Of a stretch of DNA of 64,000 nt, positions 9,102 to 16,778 are shown one piece after another. The stretch comes from Variovorax sp. TBS-050B. Its GTDB lineage: Bacteria > Pseudomonadota > Gammaproteobacteria > Burkholderiales > Burkholderiaceae_C. The notes under the pieces were generated by a model. The model saw nothing but the letters and a program-made list of their open reading frames with translations. It was not told the origin of the DNA and searched no databases. How positions within the stretch are numbered: the first letter of the stretch is position 1; each line of letters opens with the position of its first letter. The stretch spans positions 4,749,001 through 4,813,000 of the forward strand of contig NZ_JARXYR010000002.1 of assembly GCF_029893635.1 (NCBI RefSeq), written 5' to 3'. A program made the translations under genes and the position numbers.

Positions 9102-10088
9102 TCATCGGCCGGCCGCCGGCACGGGCGTGACCGGCGTCAGCGGGCCCTTGCCGCCGAACCAGGCGATCAGGTTGTCGGCGGCCAGGTCGGCCATGGCACG
9201 CCGCGTGGGCACGGTGGCGCTCGCGATGTGCGGCGTGAGCACGACGTTGGGCACCGTCAGCAGGTCGGGATGGACCTTGGGCTCGCCTTCGAACACGTCG
9301 AGGCCGGCGGCGGCGATCCGCTTCTCGCGCAGCGCGACCGCCAGGGCCGCGTCGTCGACGATGCCGCCGCGGGCGATGTTCACGAGCGTGGCGGTCGGCT
9401 TCATCAGCGCGAGCTCGGCCGCGCCGATGGTGTGGTGCGAAGCCGGCGAATACGGCACCACGAGCACCACGTGGTCGGCCGTCTTCAGGAGCTCCTCCTT
9501 GCTCGCGTAGCGGGCCTTGCATTCGGCTTCCAGCGCCGCATCGAGGCGCGAACGGTTGTGATAGACCACCTTCATGCCGAAGCCGTGCGCGCCGCGCTTC
9601 GCGATGCCCTGCCCGATGCGGCCCATGCCGATGATGCCGAGCGTGGACCCGTGGATGTCGGAGCCCGCGAACATGTCGTAGCTCCATTTCTGCCACTTGC
9701 CCGCGCGCAGGAAGTGTTCGCTCTCGGCGATGCGGCGCGCGGTCGCCATCAGCAGCGCGAAGCCGAAGTCGGCCGTGGTCTCGGTCAGCACGTCGGGCGC
9801 GTTGGTGCCGAGCACGCCGCGCGCGGCCATCGCGTCGACGTCGAAGTTGTTGTAGCCCACCGCCATGTTGGCGCAGATCTTCAGGTCGGGGCAGGCGTCG
9901 AGCACCGCGGCATCGATGCGCTCGCTGCCCGTGGTGAAGGCGCCCTGCTTGCCCTGCAGCTTCGCGATCAGCTGTTCCTTGCTCCAGGTCTCGTCGGCCT
10001 GGTTCGACTCGACCTCGAAGTGCTGCGACAGGCGCTCGAGGGTCTCGGGAAAGATCGCGCGCGCGACCAGGATCTTGGGCTTGCTCAT
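9102..10088 (-). CDS. 2-hydroxyacid dehydrogenase (glyoxylate/hydroxypyruvate or 2-ketogluconate reductase type)
   Basis: A D-isomer-specific NAD(P)H-dependent 2-hydroxyacid dehydrogenase of 328 residues. The Rossmann motif GIIGMGRIGQGIAKR lies in the middle, and the catalytic triad regions follow: Arg in NIARGGIVDD, Glu in FEGEPKVHP and His in LTPHIAS. The overall pattern resembles GhrB/TkrA enzymes, which reduce glyoxylate, hydroxypyruvate and 2-ketogluconate; the exact substrate is not set by sequence alone. It is cytosolic. The nhaD-like gene ends 11 bp upstream on the same strand, so the two are probably cotranscribed. Confidence 0.9.
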   Translation of the reverse strand: MSKPKILVARAIFPETLERLSQHFEVESNQADETWSKEQLIAKLQGKQGAFTTGSERIDAAVLDACPDLKICANMAVGYNNFDVDAMAARGVLGTNAPDVLTETTADFGFALLMATARRIAESEHFLRAGKWQKWSYDMFAGSDIHGSTLGIIGMGRIGQGIAKRGAHGFGMKVVYHNRSRLDAALEAECKARYASKEELLKTADHVVLVVPYSPASHHTIGAAELALMKPTATLVNIARGGIVDDAALAVALREKRIAAAGLDVFEGEPKVHPDLLTVPNVVLTPHIASATVPTRRAMADLAADNLIAWFGGKGPLTPVTPVPAAGR

Positions 10089-10099
10089 GATGTCTGTGC

Positions 10100-11512
10100 C
10101 TAGCGGAAGAAGATGAAGGTGGAGAGGACGAACAGCGGGACCAGAATGCCGACCGACCATGCCATGTAGCCGAAGAAGCTCGGCATGCGCACGCCGCGGC
10201 TTTCGGCGATGGCCTTGACCATGAGGTTGGGCGCGTTGCCGATGTAGGTGTTGGCGCCCATGAACACCGCCCCCGCCGAGATCGCGGCCAGGGTGGTGGC
10301 GAAGGTGGTCATGAGCGCGGCGGGGTCGCCGCCCGCGGTGTTGAAGAAGACCAGGTAGGTGGGTGCGTTGTCGAGGAACGAGCTCAGCACGCCGGTGGCC
10401 CAGAAGTACATCGCGGGGTCGGGCTGGCCGTCGGCGCGCGTCACCGCGGCGATGACCGCGCTGAACGGTCCGTGGGCGCCAGCCTTCAGCATCGCGATCA
10501 CCGGAATGATGGTCAGGAAGATGCCCGCGAACAGCTTGGCCACCTCGGCCATCGGCCCCCACTCGAACTGGTTGTCGGAATGCACCTTGGCGGGCGTGAT
10601 CTTCAGCGAGACCAGCAGGATCGCGATCAGCCCGACGTCGCGCACCAGCCCCGGCAGGCCCACGCGGGTGCCGAAGACCTCGAAGCCCACGGGCGATTTC
10701 CAGAAGCCCGAGAGCAGCACCAGGCACACGATGCCGCCGAGCAGCCAGAAGTTGGCGGCGCCGTCGAAGCCGAGGCGCGGCGTGTCCGGCGTCGGGTCGA
10801 AAGGCAGCACGCCTTCCTTGCGGTAATGGTGGCGGTCGATGAAATAGAACAGCACCAGCAGCGCGCCGAGCACGAACAGCGTCTCCGGAAAGATGTGGCG
10901 CGCGGTCCAGAAGAAATCGACCCCCTTGAGGAAGCCGAGGAACAGCGGCGGATCGCCGAGCGGCGTGAGCGAACCGCCCACGTTCGACACGATGAAGATG
11001 AAGAACACCACCACGTGCGCCTTGCTCACGCGGTTGTCGTTGGCGCGGATCAGCGGCCGGATCAGCAGCATCGAGGCGCCGGTGGTGCCCATGAAGCTCG
11101 CAAGCACCGCGCCAATCGCGAGCAGCGCCGTGTTGAGCCCCGGCGCGCCGTGCAGGTTGCCGCGGATGTGGATGCCGCCGGCCACGGTGAACAGCGCGGT
11201 GAGCAGGATGATGAACGGGATGTACTCCTCCACCAGCGCATGCACCAGCTGCACGCCGGCGAGCGGCACGCCGTAGACCGCGGCGAAGGGCAGCAGGAAG
11301 GCCAGCGCCCAGCCGGCGGCGATCTTGCCGTAGTGGTGGTGCCAGACCGAGGGGGCGAGCAGCGGCAACAGCGCGATCGACAGCAGGATGCCCGCGAACG
11401 GAACGCCCCAGAGCGGGGACAGCTTGCTGCCGTCGAATTCGGCGGCCATCGCGAGGGCGGGAAACATCATCGGCAGCACCGCGGCTGCCGCGAGGCGGAT
11501 CGTTTTTTTCAT
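10100..11512 (-). CDS. NhaD-like sodium:proton antiporter (ArsB/NhaD superfamily)
   Basis: A 470-residue inner-membrane carrier with a cleavable-looking N-terminal segment (MKKTIRLAAAAVLPMMFPALAMAAE) and many hydrophobic helices. Conserved polar patches of the ion transporter superfamily are visible: SNVGGSLTPLGDPPLFLGF and the later FLDNAPTYLVF, two pseudo-symmetric Asn-containing re-entrant motifs typical of NhaD. It probably exports sodium in exchange for protons. pncB is 24 bp upstream and the hydroxyacid dehydrogenase 11 bp downstream, all on one strand, suggesting a three-gene transcript although the functions are not obviously related. Confidence 0.88.
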   Translation of the reverse strand: MKKTIRLAAAAVLPMMFPALAMAAEFDGSKLSPLWGVPFAGILLSIALLPLLAPSVWHHHYGKIAAGWALAFLLPFAAVYGVPLAGVQLVHALVEEYIPFIILLTALFTVAGGIHIRGNLHGAPGLNTALLAIGAVLASFMGTTGASMLLIRPLIRANDNRVSKAHVVVFFIFIVSNVGGSLTPLGDPPLFLGFLKGVDFFWTARHIFPETLFVLGALLVLFYFIDRHHYRKEGVLPFDPTPDTPRLGFDGAANFWLLGGIVCLVLLSGFWKSPVGFEVFGTRVGLPGLVRDVGLIAILLVSLKITPAKVHSDNQFEWGPMAEVAKLFAGIFLTIIPVIAMLKAGAHGPFSAVIAAVTRADGQPDPAMYFWATGVLSSFLDNAPTYLVFFNTAGGDPAALMTTFATTLAAISAGAVFMGANTYIGNAPNLMVKAIAESRGVRMPSFFGYMAWSVGILVPLFVLSTFIFFR

Positions 11513-11536
11513 GGGGCGCTACCGTACCAGACGATG

Positions 11537-12757
11537 TCAGGCCGGCGGCTGCTCGATTTCGAACACCTGGCGCAGGTAGGCCAGGTATTTTTCGTCCTCG
11601 CACATGTTCTTGGAGGGGGTGTCCGAGAGCTTCGCCACCGGCTGCCCGTTGCAGTTGATCATCTTGATGACGATCTGCAGCGGCTCGTAGCCGAGGTCGT
11701 TGGTGAGGTTGGTGCCGATGCCGAACGCCAGCTGGCAGCGGCCGCGGAACTGCTGGTAGAGCTCGATGGTGCGCGGCATGGTGAGACCGTCGCTGAAGAT
11801 CAGCGTCTTGGTGAGCGGATCGACGCGGTTGGCGGCGTAGTGCGCGAGCATGCGCTCGCCCCATTGGAACGGGTCGCCGCTGTCGTGGCGCGCGCCGTCG
11901 AACAGCTTGCAGAAGTACAGGTCGAAGTCGCGCAGGAAGGCGCTCATGCCGTAGACGTCGGACAGCGCGATGCCGAGGTCGCCGCGGTATTCGCGGGCCC
12001 AGGTCTCGAAGCCGAACACCTGGCTGTCGCGCAGCCGCGGGCCCAGCGCCTGGCAGGCCTGCAGGTATTCGTGCGCCATGGTGCCGAGCGGGATCAGGCC
12101 GAGCTTCATGGCATAGAGCACGTTGCTGGTGCCCGCGAGCTGCGGCAGCCGGTCGCCGGGCCGGGGCGCGGCCGGCGGCGAAGTGACCGCGCCGAGTCTG
12201 GCGTTGAGCGTGCGCAGCACCTCCTCGTGCCAGTCCTTGGAGAAGCGGCGGCGGGTGCCGTAGTCGGCGATCTTCAGATCGGACAGCCCGGCGCCCTGCA
12301 ACTGCGCGATCTTGGTCTCGAGGCGCCGGCGGCCCTCCTCGAAGTCTGGCTTCTTCTGGGTGTTGCGGAAGTAGACCTCGTTCACGATCGCGAGCACCGG
12401 GATCTCGAACAGGATGGTGTGCAGCCACGGCCCCTTGATGCGGATCTCGAGTTCGCCCGAGGGCTGCGGCGTGATGCTGATGTATTTCTCGTTGAGCCGG
12501 AACAGACCGAGGAAGTCGACGAAATCGCTCTTGATGAAGCGCAACGACCGCAGGTAGGCCAGCTCGGCGTCCCGGAACTGCAGCGAGCACAGGCTTCGCA
12601 CCTCTTCGCGGATCTGGCCCGCGAACTGCGCGAGGTCGACGCCGGGATTGCGGCATTTGAAGCGGTACTCGACCCGCGCCCCGGGGAAGTGATGCAGGAC
12701 GACCTGCATCATGGTGAACTTGTAGAGGTCGGTATCGAGCAGGCTGTGGATGATCAT
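11537..12757 (-). CDS. pncB: Nicotinate phosphoribosyltransferase
   Basis: Makes nicotinate mononucleotide from nicotinate, PRPP and ATP in the NAD salvage (Preiss-Handler) pathway, in the cytosol. The 406-residue product has the family N-terminus [11 protein letters not shown], the motif [14 protein letters not shown] in the phosphoribosyl-binding domain, and [12 protein letters not shown] near the C-terminus. The start is the ATG at 12757. It is probably the first gene of a unit that continues into the NhaD-like antiporter. A 9-bp inverted repeat lies about 50 bp upstream. Confidence 0.95.
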   Translation of the reverse strand: MIIHSLLDTDLYKFTMMQVVLHHFPGARVEYRFKCRNPGVDLAQFAGQIREEVRSLCSLQFRDAELAYLRSLRFIKSDFVDFLGLFRLNEKYISITPQPSGELEIRIKGPWLHTILFEIPVLAIVNEVYFRNTQKKPDFEEGRRRLETKIAQLQGAGLSDLKIADYGTRRRFSKDWHEEVLRTLNARLGAVTSPPAAPRPGDRLPQLAGTSNVLYAMKLGLIPLGTMAHEYLQACQALGPRLRDSQVFGFETWAREYRGDLGIALSDVYGMSAFLRDFDLYFCKLFDGARHDSGDPFQWGERMLAHYAANRVDPLTKTLIFSDGLTMPRTIELYQQFRGRCQLAFGIGTNLTNDLGYEPLQIVIKMINCNGQPVAKLSDTPSKNMCEDEKYLAYLRQVFEIEQPPA

Positions 12758-12806
12758 GGTGCGGCGCGCGTTGTCTCGGCTTTTCAGGCGTGCGTCCGAT
12801 TATCAC

Positions 12807-12836
12807 GGGCGCCGTCGGCTTGTGCCTACGGCGCCC
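12807..12836. repeat. Inverted repeat between pncB and the CsbD gene
   Basis: GGGCGCCGT (12807-12815) pairs perfectly with ACGGCGCCC (12828-12836) around a 12-base loop. It lies between two divergent genes, about 50 bp from the pncB start and 100 bp from the CsbD-like start. No U-tract follows on either strand, so it may be an operator or a leader hairpin rather than a terminator. No known NAD-responsive operator was recognised. Confidence 0.4.
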
Positions 12837-12932
12837 GCCCAGGGCGTCCTACCGCCAGGGTGAATCGGTCCCGCGACAGTGGATTCACAGCGGCCACACA
12901 GTCCGCTGAATCAACTCGCAAAGGAGATTCGC

Positions 12933-13166
12933 ATGAACAAGGACACCATCGAAGGCAACTGGAAGCAGCTCAAGGGCAAGGTCAAGGAGCAATGGGGCAA
13001 GCTGACCGACGACGACTTCGACGTCATCGCCGGCAAGCGCGACCAGCTGCTCGGCCGCATCCAGGAACGCCACGGCATCAGCCGCGACGAAGCCGAGAAG
13101 CAGGTCAAGGAATGGGAATCCCGCGACGGCCGCACGCCCGACACCCTCTGGTACGAAAAGTACTGA
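12933..13166 (+). CDS. CsbD family stress protein
   Basis: A 77-residue hydrophilic cytosolic protein with the CsbD signature: MNKDTIEGNWKQLKGKVKEQ at the N-terminus and a Lys/Asp/Glu-rich helical body. CsbD-like proteins are induced by general and envelope stress in many bacteria; their molecular role is unknown. The start at 12933 is set by AAGGAGA seven bases upstream; a longer in-frame start would lose it. The next gene encodes a small exported protein and may respond to the same conditions. Confidence 0.9.
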   Translation: MNKDTIEGNWKQLKGKVKEQWGKLTDDDFDVIAGKRDQLLGRIQERHGISRDEAEKQVKEWESRDGRTPDTLWYEKY

Positions 13167-13230
13167 AGTCCGCGCGGGGACGCCGCGCGCCCCCGGCCGA
13201 TACCTCCTCAACCAACCGAAAGAACGAACA

Positions 13231-13638
13231 ATGAAAAAACATCTGCTCATGCTGGCCCTGGCCTCGACCTGCTTCATGGCCACCCAGGCCTCCGCGCTGA
13301 CCAAGGACGAATACAAGGCCGCGAAGGAAAAGATCGAGGCCGACTACAAGGCCGCCAAGTCCCAATGCGATGCCCTGAAGGACAACGCCAAGGACGTCTG
13401 CGAGAAGGAAGCCAAGGGCAAGGAAAACGTCGCCAAGGCCGAACTCGAACAGCAGTACAAGCCCAGCGACGCGCATGCGCGCAAGGTCGCCGAGGAAAAG
13501 GTGAAGGCGAACTACGAGGTCGCCAAGGAAAAGTGCGATGACCAGACCGGCGACGCCAAGGCTGCCTGCGTGAAGCAGGCCAAGGCCGACGAGTCGCAGG
13601 GCAAGGCCGACATCAAGGCCATGAAGAAGAGCATGTAA
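13231..13638 (+). CDS. Small exported Lys/Ala-rich protein with two C-x10-C repeats
   Basis: No named family is recognised. The 135-residue product has a clear signal peptide (MKKHLLMLALASTCFMATQASA), so the mature protein of about 113 residues should be periplasmic. It is very rich in Lys, Ala, Glu and Asp and probably largely helical. It consists of two related units, each with a cysteine pair spaced by ten residues: CDALKDNAKDVC and CDDQTGDAKAAC, embedded in similar helical contexts (ADYKAAKSQ and ANYEVAKEK). This suggests an internal duplication with one disulfide per unit. A CsbD-type gene lies 64 bp upstream and a strong terminator follows. Confidence 0.85.
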   Translation: MKKHLLMLALASTCFMATQASALTKDEYKAAKEKIEADYKAAKSQCDALKDNAKDVCEKEAKGKENVAKAELEQQYKPSDAHARKVAEEKVKANYEVAKEKCDDQTGDAKAACVKQAKADESQGKADIKAMKKSM

Positions 13639-13687
13639 GTGCGTGACCACGGCCGGAGCGGCCGTGCTGCGCAAGCTGCAAGACGAA

Positions 13688-13714
13688 CGGCGCCCTCGGG
13701 CGCCGTTTTTTTTT
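13688..13714 (+). terminator. Rho-independent terminator after the small exported protein
   Basis: CGGCGCCC pairs with GGGCGCCG around a two-base loop region and is followed by nine T residues. It ends 21 bp before the stop codon of the convergent thioesterase gene. Confidence 0.92.
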
Positions 13715-13735
13715 GAGCTATCCGCGGGCGGCGGC

Positions 13736-14179
13736 TCAGGCCTTCAGCGCCTCGACCACGCGCTGCAGCGCCTCGGGCAGCGCCACCGGCCGCTGCGTGG
13801 CGCGGTCCACGTACACATGCACGAAGTGGCCCTGCGCGGCCGCCTTGTCGGAGCCCTCGGCGAACAGCCCGATCTCGTAGCGCACGCTCGAGCGCCCGGC
13901 CTCGGCCACGCGGATGCCCGCCTCCACCGTCTGCGGAAAGGCGATCGGGGCGAAGTAGTTGCACTGCGTCTCGACCACGAAGCCGATCGTCTGCCCCTGG
14001 TGGATGTCCAGCGCGCCGCGCTCGATCAGCAGCGCATTGACCGCGGTGTCGAACCAGCTGTAATAGACGACGTTGTTGACGTGGCCGTACATGTCGTTGT
14101 CGGCCCAGCGGGTCGGAATGCTGCGGAACGCGCGATAGCTGCTGCGGGCATTCGGCGTTGGTCGGGTGGCGGAACTCAT
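13736..14179 (-). CDS. 4-hydroxybenzoyl-CoA thioesterase family acyl-CoA thioesterase
   Basis: A 147-residue single hot-dog-fold protein. The active-site segment [21 protein letters not shown] matches the 4HBT/YbgC/FadM pattern, with the catalytic Asp just before GHVNN. Such enzymes hydrolyse acyl-CoA thioesters in the cytosol; the acyl group is unknown. The ATG at 14179 (MSSATRP) was chosen over one 36 bp upstream because the fold begins about 15 residues after it. The gene lies divergent from a phasin gene, so a link to hydroxyacyl-CoA metabolism is possible. Confidence 0.87.
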   Translation of the reverse strand: MSSATRPTPNARSSYRAFRSIPTRWADNDMYGHVNNVVYYSWFDTAVNALLIERGALDIHQGQTIGFVVETQCNYFAPIAFPQTVEAGIRVAEAGRSSVRYEIGLFAEGSDKAAAQGHFVHVYVDRATQRPVALPEALQRVVEALKA

Positions 14180-14213
14180 CGCGCGGCATTGTGCCAGGGG
14201 GTGCCTCAGGCGC

Positions 14214-14237
14214 AATTTAGAAAGCGCCGTCTAAATT
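14214..14237. promoter_or_regulatory. 8-bp perfect inverted repeat upstream of the phasin gene
   Basis: AATTTAGA (14214-14221) and TCTAAATT (14230-14237) are perfect inverted repeats separated by exactly eight bases. The AT-rich arms stand out against high-GC surroundings. The repeat lies in the region between the thioesterase and phasin genes and abuts the PhaR-type site, so it could be a second regulator's operator. The regulator is unknown. Confidence 0.5.
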
Positions 14238-14252
14238 GCTGCAAAGCAGCAA
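14236..14252. promoter_or_regulatory. PhaR-type operator (CTGC-N3-GCAG)
   Basis: TTGCTGC-AAA-GCAGCAA is a 17-bp palindrome containing CTGCAAAGCAG. It fits the CTGC-N3-GCAG consensus described for PhaR, the repressor of phasin genes that is released when it binds polyhydroxybutyrate. It sits eight bases upstream of a -35 hexamer for the phasin gene, where a repressor could block RNA polymerase. Confidence 0.7.
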
Positions 14253-14259
14253 AAAGCCC

Positions 14260-14287
14260 TTGATCGCCAGGCTGCGCTGCCTATACT
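14260..14287 (+). promoter_or_regulatory. Sigma-70-type promoter of the phasin gene
   Basis: TTGATC (14260-14265) and TATACT (14282-14287) are separated by 16 bases. Both are close to consensus in an otherwise GC-rich region, and they lie 87 bp before the phasin ATG. Confidence 0.65.
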
Positions 14288-14373
14288 TGAGGTCATGCTG
14301 CACCGCAACAAAGACGACGAGGCGCAGCGCAACGTGACCGACCACCCATCTCATACTTTCCGGAGATTCCAAA

Positions 14374-14925
14374 ATGGCCCTGACCGCTGACCAGATCCTC
14401 GCCGCCCAAAAAGCCAATCTCGACACCCTGTTCGGCCTGACCACCAAGGCCTTCGAAGGCGTCGAAAAGCTCATCGAACTTAACGTGACCGCCTCCAAGG
14501 CTGCCCTGGCCGAAGCCGCCAGCACCGCCCAGGCCTCGCTGAACGTCAAGGACGCGCAAGAACTGCTGACGCTGCAAGCCAGCCTCTTCCAGCCGCTGGC
14601 CGAGAAGACCGCCGCCTACAGCCGTCACCTCTACGACATCGCCCAAGGCACCAGCGCCGAGTTCACCAAGGCGTTCGAAGCCAAGGCTGCCGAAGCCCAG
14701 CAGACCTTCGTCGGCCTGGTCGACAGCGCCTCGAAGAATGCCCCGGCCGGTTCGGAAACCGCCGTTGCCGTGCTGAAGAGCGCGGTGGCTGCCGCCAACA
14801 ACGCCTTCGAATCGGTCCAGAAGGCCGTCAAGCAGGCCAGCGACGTCGCCGAAGCCAATTTCAACGCCGTGTCGACCCAGGCCGTCGCCGCCGCCAAGAC
14901 CGCCACCGTCGCGCGCAAGCGCTGA
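14374..14925 (+). CDS. phaP: Phasin family protein
   Basis: Phasins coat polyhydroxyalkanoate granules and control their size and number. The 183-residue product is Ala-rich, free of Cys, almost entirely helical and has the phasin_2 pattern: [19 protein letters not shown] at the start and repeated [27 protein letters not shown] amphipathic helices. The ATG at 14374 follows GGAG. A PhaR-type operator and a good promoter lie upstream, and a strong terminator follows, so it is a single-gene unit. PHB synthase genes are not in this window. Confidence 0.93.
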   Translation: MALTADQILAAQKANLDTLFGLTTKAFEGVEKLIELNVTASKAALAEAASTAQASLNVKDAQELLTLQASLFQPLAEKTAAYSRHLYDIAQGTSAEFTKAFEAKAAEAQQTFVGLVDSASKNAPAGSETAVAVLKSAVAAANNAFESVQKAVKQASDVAEANFNAVSTQAVAAAKTATVARKR

Positions 14926-14980
14926 GCCGCCGACCGGCCACCACCAGTTGTCTCCTTGGGTCCTCACGGACTCAATTCAG

Positions 14981-15009
14981 GCCTCATCCTCGGATGAGGC
15001 CTTTTTTTT
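14981..15009 (+). terminator. Rho-independent terminator after the phasin gene
   Basis: GCCTCATCC pairs perfectly with GGATGAGGC around TC, followed by a run of eight to nine T residues. It ends 39 bp before the SDR gene, isolating the phasin transcript. Confidence 0.93.
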
Positions 15010-15047
15010 CGTCTTCGATAATGCGAGCCTCATCAGGAGACTTTCAT

Positions 15048-15806
15048 ATGCAGATCGACGGCAAGGTTTTTATCGTGACCGGTGGCGCTTCGGGCCTCGG
15101 CGAAGGCACGGCGCGCATGCTCGCCGCCAACGGCGGCAAGGTGGTGATCGCCGACATGCAGGCCGACAAGGGCGAAGCCGTGGCCAAGGACATCGGCGGC
15201 GTGTTCGTCAAGTGCGACGTGAGCCAGGAAGCCGACGGCCAGGCCGCGGTGGCGGCGGCACTCCAGCTCGGCAAGCTCGTGGGCCTGGTCAACTGCGCCG
15301 GCATCGCGCCGGCCGAGAAGACCGTGGGCAAGAACGGGCCGCATGCGTTCGCCACCTTCAGCAAGACCGTCACGGTCAACCTGATCGGCAGCTTCAACAT
15401 GATCCGGCTCGCCGCCGACGCCATGAGCCGGAACGAGCCCGAAGCCACGGGCGAGCGCGGCGTGCTCATCTCGACCGCCTCGGTCGCGGCCTACGACGGT
15501 CAAATCGGACAGGCCGCCTACAGCGCCTCGAAGGGCGGCGTGGTCGGCATGACCCTGCCCATCGCGCGCGACCTGGCGCGCAACGGCATCCGCAACATGA
15601 CCATCGCGCCGGGCATCTTCGGCACGCCGATGCTCTTCGGCATGCCGCAGGAGGTGCAGGACGCGCTCGCCGCCAGCGTGCCCTTCCCCTCGCGCCTGGG
15701 CACGCCCGACGACTACGCGAAGCTCGCCAAGCACATCATCGAGAACGACATGCTCAACGGCGAGGTCATCCGTCTCGACGGAGCGATTCGGCTCCCTCCG
15801 CGCTGA
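15048..15806 (+). CDS. SDR family 3-hydroxyacyl-CoA dehydrogenase-like oxidoreductase
   Basis: A 252-residue classical short-chain dehydrogenase. The cofactor motif TGGASGLG occupies 11-18 and the catalytic tetrad region includes STASVAAY, then Tyr158 and Lys162 in YSASK. The sequence resembles type II 3-hydroxyacyl-CoA dehydrogenases (HSD17B10-like), which oxidise short-chain 3-hydroxyacyl-CoA with NAD in fatty acid and isoleucine breakdown. The ATG at 15048 follows AGGAGA. The 3' end overlaps the convergent BrkB-like gene by 41 bp. Its position next to the phasin and thioesterase fits acyl-CoA metabolism but does not prove it. Confidence 0.9.
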   Translation: MQIDGKVFIVTGGASGLGEGTARMLAANGGKVVIADMQADKGEAVAKDIGGVFVKCDVSQEADGQAAVAAALQLGKLVGLVNCAGIAPAEKTVGKNGPHAFATFSKTVTVNLIGSFNMIRLAADAMSRNEPEATGERGVLISTASVAAYDGQIGQAAYSASKGGVVGMTLPIARDLARNGIRNMTIAPGIFGTPMLFGMPQEVQDALAASVPFPSRLGTPDDYAKLAKHIIENDMLNGEVIRLDGAIRLPPR

Positions 15807-16698
15807 ACCTCGGCGTCACCGCCGTGCTGCCGGTGCGGTCCAGCCGCTCGTACTGGGCGATCACCTGGGCGCCCAGCAGCACGAGCGTGGCCGCGACCTC
15901 GAGGCTCAGCAGCACCACGATGGCGGTGGTGAGCGAGCCGTAGACGACGTTGACCTGCGACAGCGTCGAGAAATACCAGACCAGCAGATGCCGCGTGGCC
16001 TCCCACAGCAGCGCGGCCGTCACGCCGCCGAGCAGCGCATGGCGCAGCGACATGCGCCCGGCCGGCATCACGAGGTAGAGCGAGGTCAGCATGAAGATCT
16101 CGCCGCCGAGCCCGAGCAGGTACAGCAGCAGCCCCGAAACGCCCGAGAGCGACCATTCGCGGCCGAACAGGTCGACGCTTTCCTGCCCCACGATCTGCAG
16201 CGCGCCCGACACCAGCGTGACCAGCAGCAGCCCGACGCAGAGGCAGAGGATGTAGATGTAGGGCATGACGACCGACACCAGGAGATGCCGCCGGTGGTCG
16301 GCCTTGCGATGGTGGAAGATCACCGCCATCGCGCTCTCGAGCACGCTGAACGCGAGCGAACTGAAGAAGATCATCGTGACCAGCAGCACCGGCCCCATCA
16401 GGTCGCGATGGTCGAGGAAGTTCGACAGCTCGGTCACGATGGCCCTGGACTGCCCCGGCAGCAGCCATTCGAGATAGCGGCCGATGGTGCGCAGCAGTTC
16501 GGCCTGCTCGATCACGTGCGACAGCGCGATCACGCTGACGATCAGCAGCGGCACGATCGACAGCAGCGCGTAGTAGGCCACCGCACCCGCGAGCAGCAGC
16601 CCCTGGTTGGCGCGGAACGCCTTGAGCGCATCCCAGACGAAACGCAGGGGATGGCGCAGCAACGGCGCGGCGTGGCGGAATGGGTTGGGCGTCGTCAT
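15766..16698 (-). CDS. YihY/BrkB family inner-membrane protein
   Basis: A 310-residue membrane protein with about six hydrophobic helices and the family motif [15 protein letters not shown] near residue 40, plus [23 protein letters not shown] near the end. The family was once called ribonuclease BN in error; its role is unknown, and BrkB was linked to serum resistance in Bordetella. The last 13 codons overlap the SDR gene on the other strand. The start lies 80 bp from the divergent dnaG start. Confidence 0.88.
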   Translation of the reverse strand: MTTPNPFRHAAPLLRHPLRFVWDALKAFRANQGLLLAGAVAYYALLSIVPLLIVSVIALSHVIEQAELLRTIGRYLEWLLPGQSRAIVTELSNFLDHRDLMGPVLLVTMIFFSSLAFSVLESAMAVIFHHRKADHRRHLLVSVVMPYIYILCLCVGLLLVTLVSGALQIVGQESVDLFGREWSLSGVSGLLLYLLGLGGEIFMLTSLYLVMPAGRMSLRHALLGGVTAALLWEATRHLLVWYFSTLSQVNVVYGSLTTAIVVLLSLEVAATLVLLGAQVIAQYERLDRTGSTAVTPRFSAEGAESLRRDG

Positions 16699-16778
16699 CC
16701 GTGGAAATTCCGTCGAAAGTATGCCGCCGGGACGCGCGGGTCCGGGCGCTTGCGTATGATTTGCCGCTCTTCGCCTAC

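Noticed and set aside
16755..16760. TATGAT upstream of dnaG as a promoter
   Set aside because: It resembles a -10 element but lacks a -35 hexamer and a correctly placed extended -10 TG, so support is too weak.
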